NCBI GenBank assembly: GCA_945901835.1
Contig: CAMDMH010000175.1
Span: forward strand, 1 to 6,666
Direction of reading: 5' to 3'
DNA: 6,666 nt
DNA from: Devosia equisanguinis
GTDB lineage: Bacteria > Pseudomonadota > Alphaproteobacteria > Rhizobiales > Hyphomicrobiaceae
The notes beneath the pieces are model-generated. The model worked only from the letters and a program-made list of their open reading frames with translations, was not told the origin of the DNA and made no database searches. The position numbers were made by a program, and so were the translations under genes. This document shows positions 4,879 to 6,666 of the stretch, piece after piece; within the stretch, counting starts at the first letter, position 1, and every line of letters begins with the position of its first letter.

Positions 4879-5904
4879 ATGGCCAACGTGCTCCAGAAGA
4901 ACTGGCAGGACCTGATCAAGCCACAGAAGTTGCAGATCGAGATCGGCCGCGACAAGACCAAAAACGCGACCATGGTCGCCGAGCCGCTGGAGCGTGGCTT
5001 TGGCATGACACTCGGTAACGCGCTGCGCCGCGTTCTGCTCTCGTCGCTTCAGGGCGCCGCCATCAAGACGGTGCAGATCGACGGCGTGCTGCACGAGTTT
5101 TCATCGATCAACGGCGTCCGCGAGGACGTGACGGACATCGTTCTGAACATCAAGGAAATCGCGCTGCGCATCCATTCTGATGGCATCAAGCGTATGGTCC
5201 TGAACAAGGATGTCCGAGGCCCCGTCAAGGCCGGTGACATCGAAGCTGGCTCGGATGTCGAGATCCTGAACCCCGAGCACGTCATCTGCCACCTCGATCA
5301 GGGCGCCTCGATCCGCATGGAGTTCCAGGCCGACATCGGCAAGGGCTACGTGGCGGCCGACCGGAACCGTCCCGACGACGCGCCGATCGGATTGATCCCC
5401 GTCGATAGCCTCTACTCGCCGGTCAAGAAGGTCAGCTACAAGGTCGAGAACACCCGTGAGGGCCAGATCCTCAACTACGACAAGCTGACGATGCAGGTGG
5501 AGACCGACGGCTCGATGCGGGCCGAGGACGCCGTAGCGCTCGCCGCCCGCATTCTGCAGGACCAGCTCGCCGTGTTCATCAACTTCGAGGAGCCCAAGAA
5601 GGCGGTCGAGGAGAAGTCGCACCCGGAGCTGGCGTTCAATGCAGCCCTGCTCAAGAAGGTTGACGAGCTCGAGCTGTCGGTTCGTTCGGCGAACTGCCTG
5701 AAGAACGACAACATCGTCTACATCGGCGACCTCATCCAGAAGACCGAGGCCGAGATGCTGCGCACGCCGAACTTCGGCCGCAAGTCGCTCAACGAGATCA
5801 AGGAAGTGCTGGCCGCCATGGGCCTGCACCTCGGCATGGAAGTTCCGAATTGGCCGCCCGACAACATCGAAGAACTGGCCAAGCGGTTCGAAGACCAGTA
5901 CTGA
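4879..5904 (+). CDS. rpoA: DNA-directed RNA polymerase subunit alpha
   Basis: The alpha subunit dimerises to scaffold beta and beta-prime, and through its C-terminal domain contacts UP-element DNA and activators. The 341-residue protein has the N-terminal domain at about 1-237 with the dimerisation motif [25 protein letters not shown] (37-61; the RR pair at 50-51 matches E. coli R44/R45), and [21 protein letters not shown] (70-90). A charged linker spans roughly 238-252. The C-terminal domain at about 255-325 includes [20 protein letters not shown]. Arg269, Asn272 and Cys273 match E. coli R265, N268 and C269 of the DNA-binding face; [14 protein letters not shown] (298-311) and the closing NWPP follow. 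No key residue is missing. The start is supported by GAGGTG 4 bases upstream. It is the third gene of the operon. Confidence 0.99.
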   Translation: MANVLQKNWQDLIKPQKLQIEIGRDKTKNATMVAEPLERGFGMTLGNALRRVLLSSLQGAAIKTVQIDGVLHEFSSINGVREDVTDIVLNIKEIALRIHSDGIKRMVLNKDVRGPVKAGDIEAGSDVEILNPEHVICHLDQGASIRMEFQADIGKGYVAADRNRPDDAPIGLIPVDSLYSPVKKVSYKVENTREGQILNYDKLTMQVETDGSMRAEDAVALAARILQDQLAVFINFEEPKKAVEEKSHPELAFNAALLKKVDELELSVRSANCLKNDNIVYIGDLIQKTEAEMLRTPNFGRKSLNEIKEVLAAMGLHLGMEVPNWPPDNIEELAKRFEDQY

Positions 5905-5911
5905 GAAAGCG

Positions 5912-5986
5912 ACTAGTTCTTAGTTCTTAGTTCGGTGCGTGATCGGTTTTGACCGGCTACGCACTAAGAACTTCGAACTCGGAACT
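5912..5986 (+). repeat. Palindromic element built of 7-base repeats, rpoA-rplQ spacer
   Basis: The left half has three tandem 7-mers: TAGTTCT (5914-5920), TAGTTCT (5921-5927) and TAGTTCG (5928-5934). The right half has three 7-mers ending in GAACT: AAGAACT (5966-5972), TCGAACT (5973-5979) and CGGAACT (5980-5986). The halves fold into one nested stem: AGTTC/GAACT (5915-5919 with 5975-5979), AGTTCTTAG/CTAAGAACT (5922-5930 with 5964-5972), TGCGT/ACGCA (5936-5940 with 5959-5963) and CGGT/ACCG (5944-5947 with 5952-5955). That is 23 pairs in all. It lies 7 bases after the rpoA stop. It may be a dispersed repeat that landed in the operon, an mRNA processing or stability element, or both. It has no T-run and rplQ continues beyond it. 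Confidence 0.65.
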
Positions 5987-6055
5987 CACTGCAAGGCGAG
6001 GCCAAAGAACCTCCCAAAACCAATGCACAACCTGTAAGAAAAGAAGAGACCTACG

Positions 6056-6490
6056 ATGAGACACAGAAGCAAGGGCCGTCGCTTCAACCGCGACAGCTCG
6101 CACCGCCAAGCCATGTTCTCCAACATGGCCGCCTCTCTGATCCGCCACGAGCAGATCATCACGACGCTGCCGAAGGCCAAGGATCTCAAGCGCGTTATCG
6201 ACAAGTACATTACGCTCGCCAAGCGCGGCGATCTCAACTCGCGCCGTCTGGCCGCCTCGCGCCTTCGCGACGAGGACATGGCCAAGAAGCTGTTCGACGT
6301 GCTGGGCCCGCGCTACAAGGACCGCTCTGGCGGTTACACGCGCGTCATCAAGGCCGGTTATCGCTACGGCGACATGGCGACCCGCGCGGTGATCGAGTTC
6401 ATCGATCGCGATCCCACCGTGAAGGGTAAGGAAGACAAGGAGCGCGTCGAAGCCGAGCGCGCCGCTGCAGAGGCTGCCGGGGCCATCTGA
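6056..6490 (+). CDS. rplQ: 50S ribosomal protein L17
   Basis: L17 binds 23S rRNA near the polypeptide exit tunnel. The 144-residue product begins [20 protein letters not shown] and has the family block [29 protein letters not shown] (28-56). [35 protein letters not shown] (63-97) and [17 protein letters not shown] (102-118) follow. The alanine- and glutamate-rich tail (126-144) is a C-terminal extension typical of rhizobial L17; E. coli L17 is about 127 residues. The ATG at 6056 follows a weak purine-rich site AAGAAGAGA (6041-6049), with 6 bases between. It is separated from rpoA by 151 bases that carry the palindromic element, and it is the last gene of the operon before the terminator. Confidence 0.98.
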   Translation: MRHRSKGRRFNRDSSHRQAMFSNMAASLIRHEQIITTLPKAKDLKRVIDKYITLAKRGDLNSRRLAASRLRDEDMAKKLFDVLGPRYKDRSGGYTRVIKAGYRYGDMATRAVIEFIDRDPTVKGKEDKERVEAERAAAEAAGAI

Positions 6491-6495
6491 TCCTT

Positions 6496-6581
6496 TAGGT
6501 TGGGTCAAGCACTGCGCGACCCAACTTCTACGGCGTACCGGATCATGTTGGGTCGCGGCCAATTGGCCTTGACCTAACCTA
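6496..6581 (+). repeat. Nested inverted-repeat element after rplQ
   Basis: TAGGTTGGGTCAAG (6496-6509) pairs with CTTGACCTAACCTA (6568-6581), 13 of 14 with one G-T. Inside it, CGCGACCCAAC (6515-6525) pairs perfectly with GTTGGGTCGCG (6547-6557). Each half can also fold alone: GTTGGGTC (6499-6506) with GACCCAAC (6518-6525) on the left, and GTTGGGTC (6547-6554) around the 12-base palindrome GGCCAATTGGCC (6557-6568) with GACCTAAC on the right. It starts 5 bases after the rplQ stop. The form suits a small non-coding dispersed repeat or MITE-like element; a role in transcript 3' ends is also possible. Confidence 0.65.
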
Positions 6582-6595
6582 CGACGCCTACGACG
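6578..6595 (+). repeat. Tandem 9-base direct repeat
   Basis: CCTACGACG occurs twice without a gap (6578-6586 and 6587-6595), overlapping the right end of the inverted-repeat element by four bases. It may be a slippage product or a junction duplication from the element's insertion. No function is evident. Confidence 0.5.
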
Positions 6596-6622
6596 TCGAG
6601 TGAACCAATTCAGACCGATTCA

Positions 6623-6656
6623 ACCCGGTGCACCACGTGCGCCGGGTCTTCTGTTT
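6623..6656 (+). terminator. Intrinsic terminator of the rpsM-rplQ operon
   Basis: ACCCGGTGCAC (6623-6633) pairs with GTGCGCCGGGT (6637-6647) with one T-G wobble around a CAC loop, and is followed by a T-rich tail, TCTTCTGTTT (6647-6656). It lies 132 bases after the rplQ stop and is the only structure in the window with both a strong stem and a T-rich run. It probably ends the alpha operon transcript. Confidence 0.75.
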
Positions 6657-6666
6657 GCGCAGCGCT

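Noticed and set aside
5101..5829. Minus-strand open frame of 242 codons within rpoA
   Set aside because: It lies wholly opposite an unmistakable rpoA and its product is low-complexity, rich in Leu, Val, Asp and Arg, as expected of an antisense shadow.

Overview
This window looks like chromosome of a GC-rich alphaproteobacterium, most likely in the Hyphomicrobiales and near Bradyrhizobium or Rhodopseudomonas. The main reasons are the protein types, the strong GC bias at third codon positions, and the gene order rpsM-rpsK-rpoA-rplQ without rpsD between rpsK and rpoA. The genus is an inference; no search was run.

Left part (1-3437): accessory or housekeeping genes with no ribosomal link. Positions 1-254 hold no supported complete gene, only an AT-rich patch with two abutting palindromes. 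On the minus strand, an NnrU-family membrane protein (790-1380) is followed after 16 bases by a MOSC-domain protein (255-773), probably as one transcription unit. Divergent from them is an uncharacterised single-span protein with a Sel1/TPR-like tail (1540-2331). The 159-base divergent spacer contains an 8-bp-arm inverted repeat that looks like an operator. Next is an orphan periplasmic substrate-binding protein of the Bug/TctC type (2412-3437), whose Shine-Dalgarno (SD) sequence lies inside one arm of a perfect 9-bp inverted repeat.

Middle (3438-3821): a 384-base leader or intergenic region with no convincing gene. It holds a candidate promoter, a compact GC-rich hairpin, two tandem 13-base repeats, and a hairpin just before rpsM whose loop is complementary to the rpsM SD sequence.

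Right part (3822-6490): the alpha operon, with rpsM (S13, GTG start), rpsK (S11), rpoA (RNA polymerase alpha) and rplQ (L17), all on the plus strand. Together they supply small-subunit head and platform proteins, a large-subunit exit-tunnel protein and the scaffold of RNA polymerase. The rpoA-rplQ spacer contains a long palindromic element built of 7-base repeats. The sequence after rplQ contains a nested inverted-repeat element and then a good intrinsic terminator near the right edge.

I see no clear new multi-gene system. The most interesting signals are non-coding: the possible SD-sequestering pseudoknot at rpsM and the two repeat elements that bracket rplQ.
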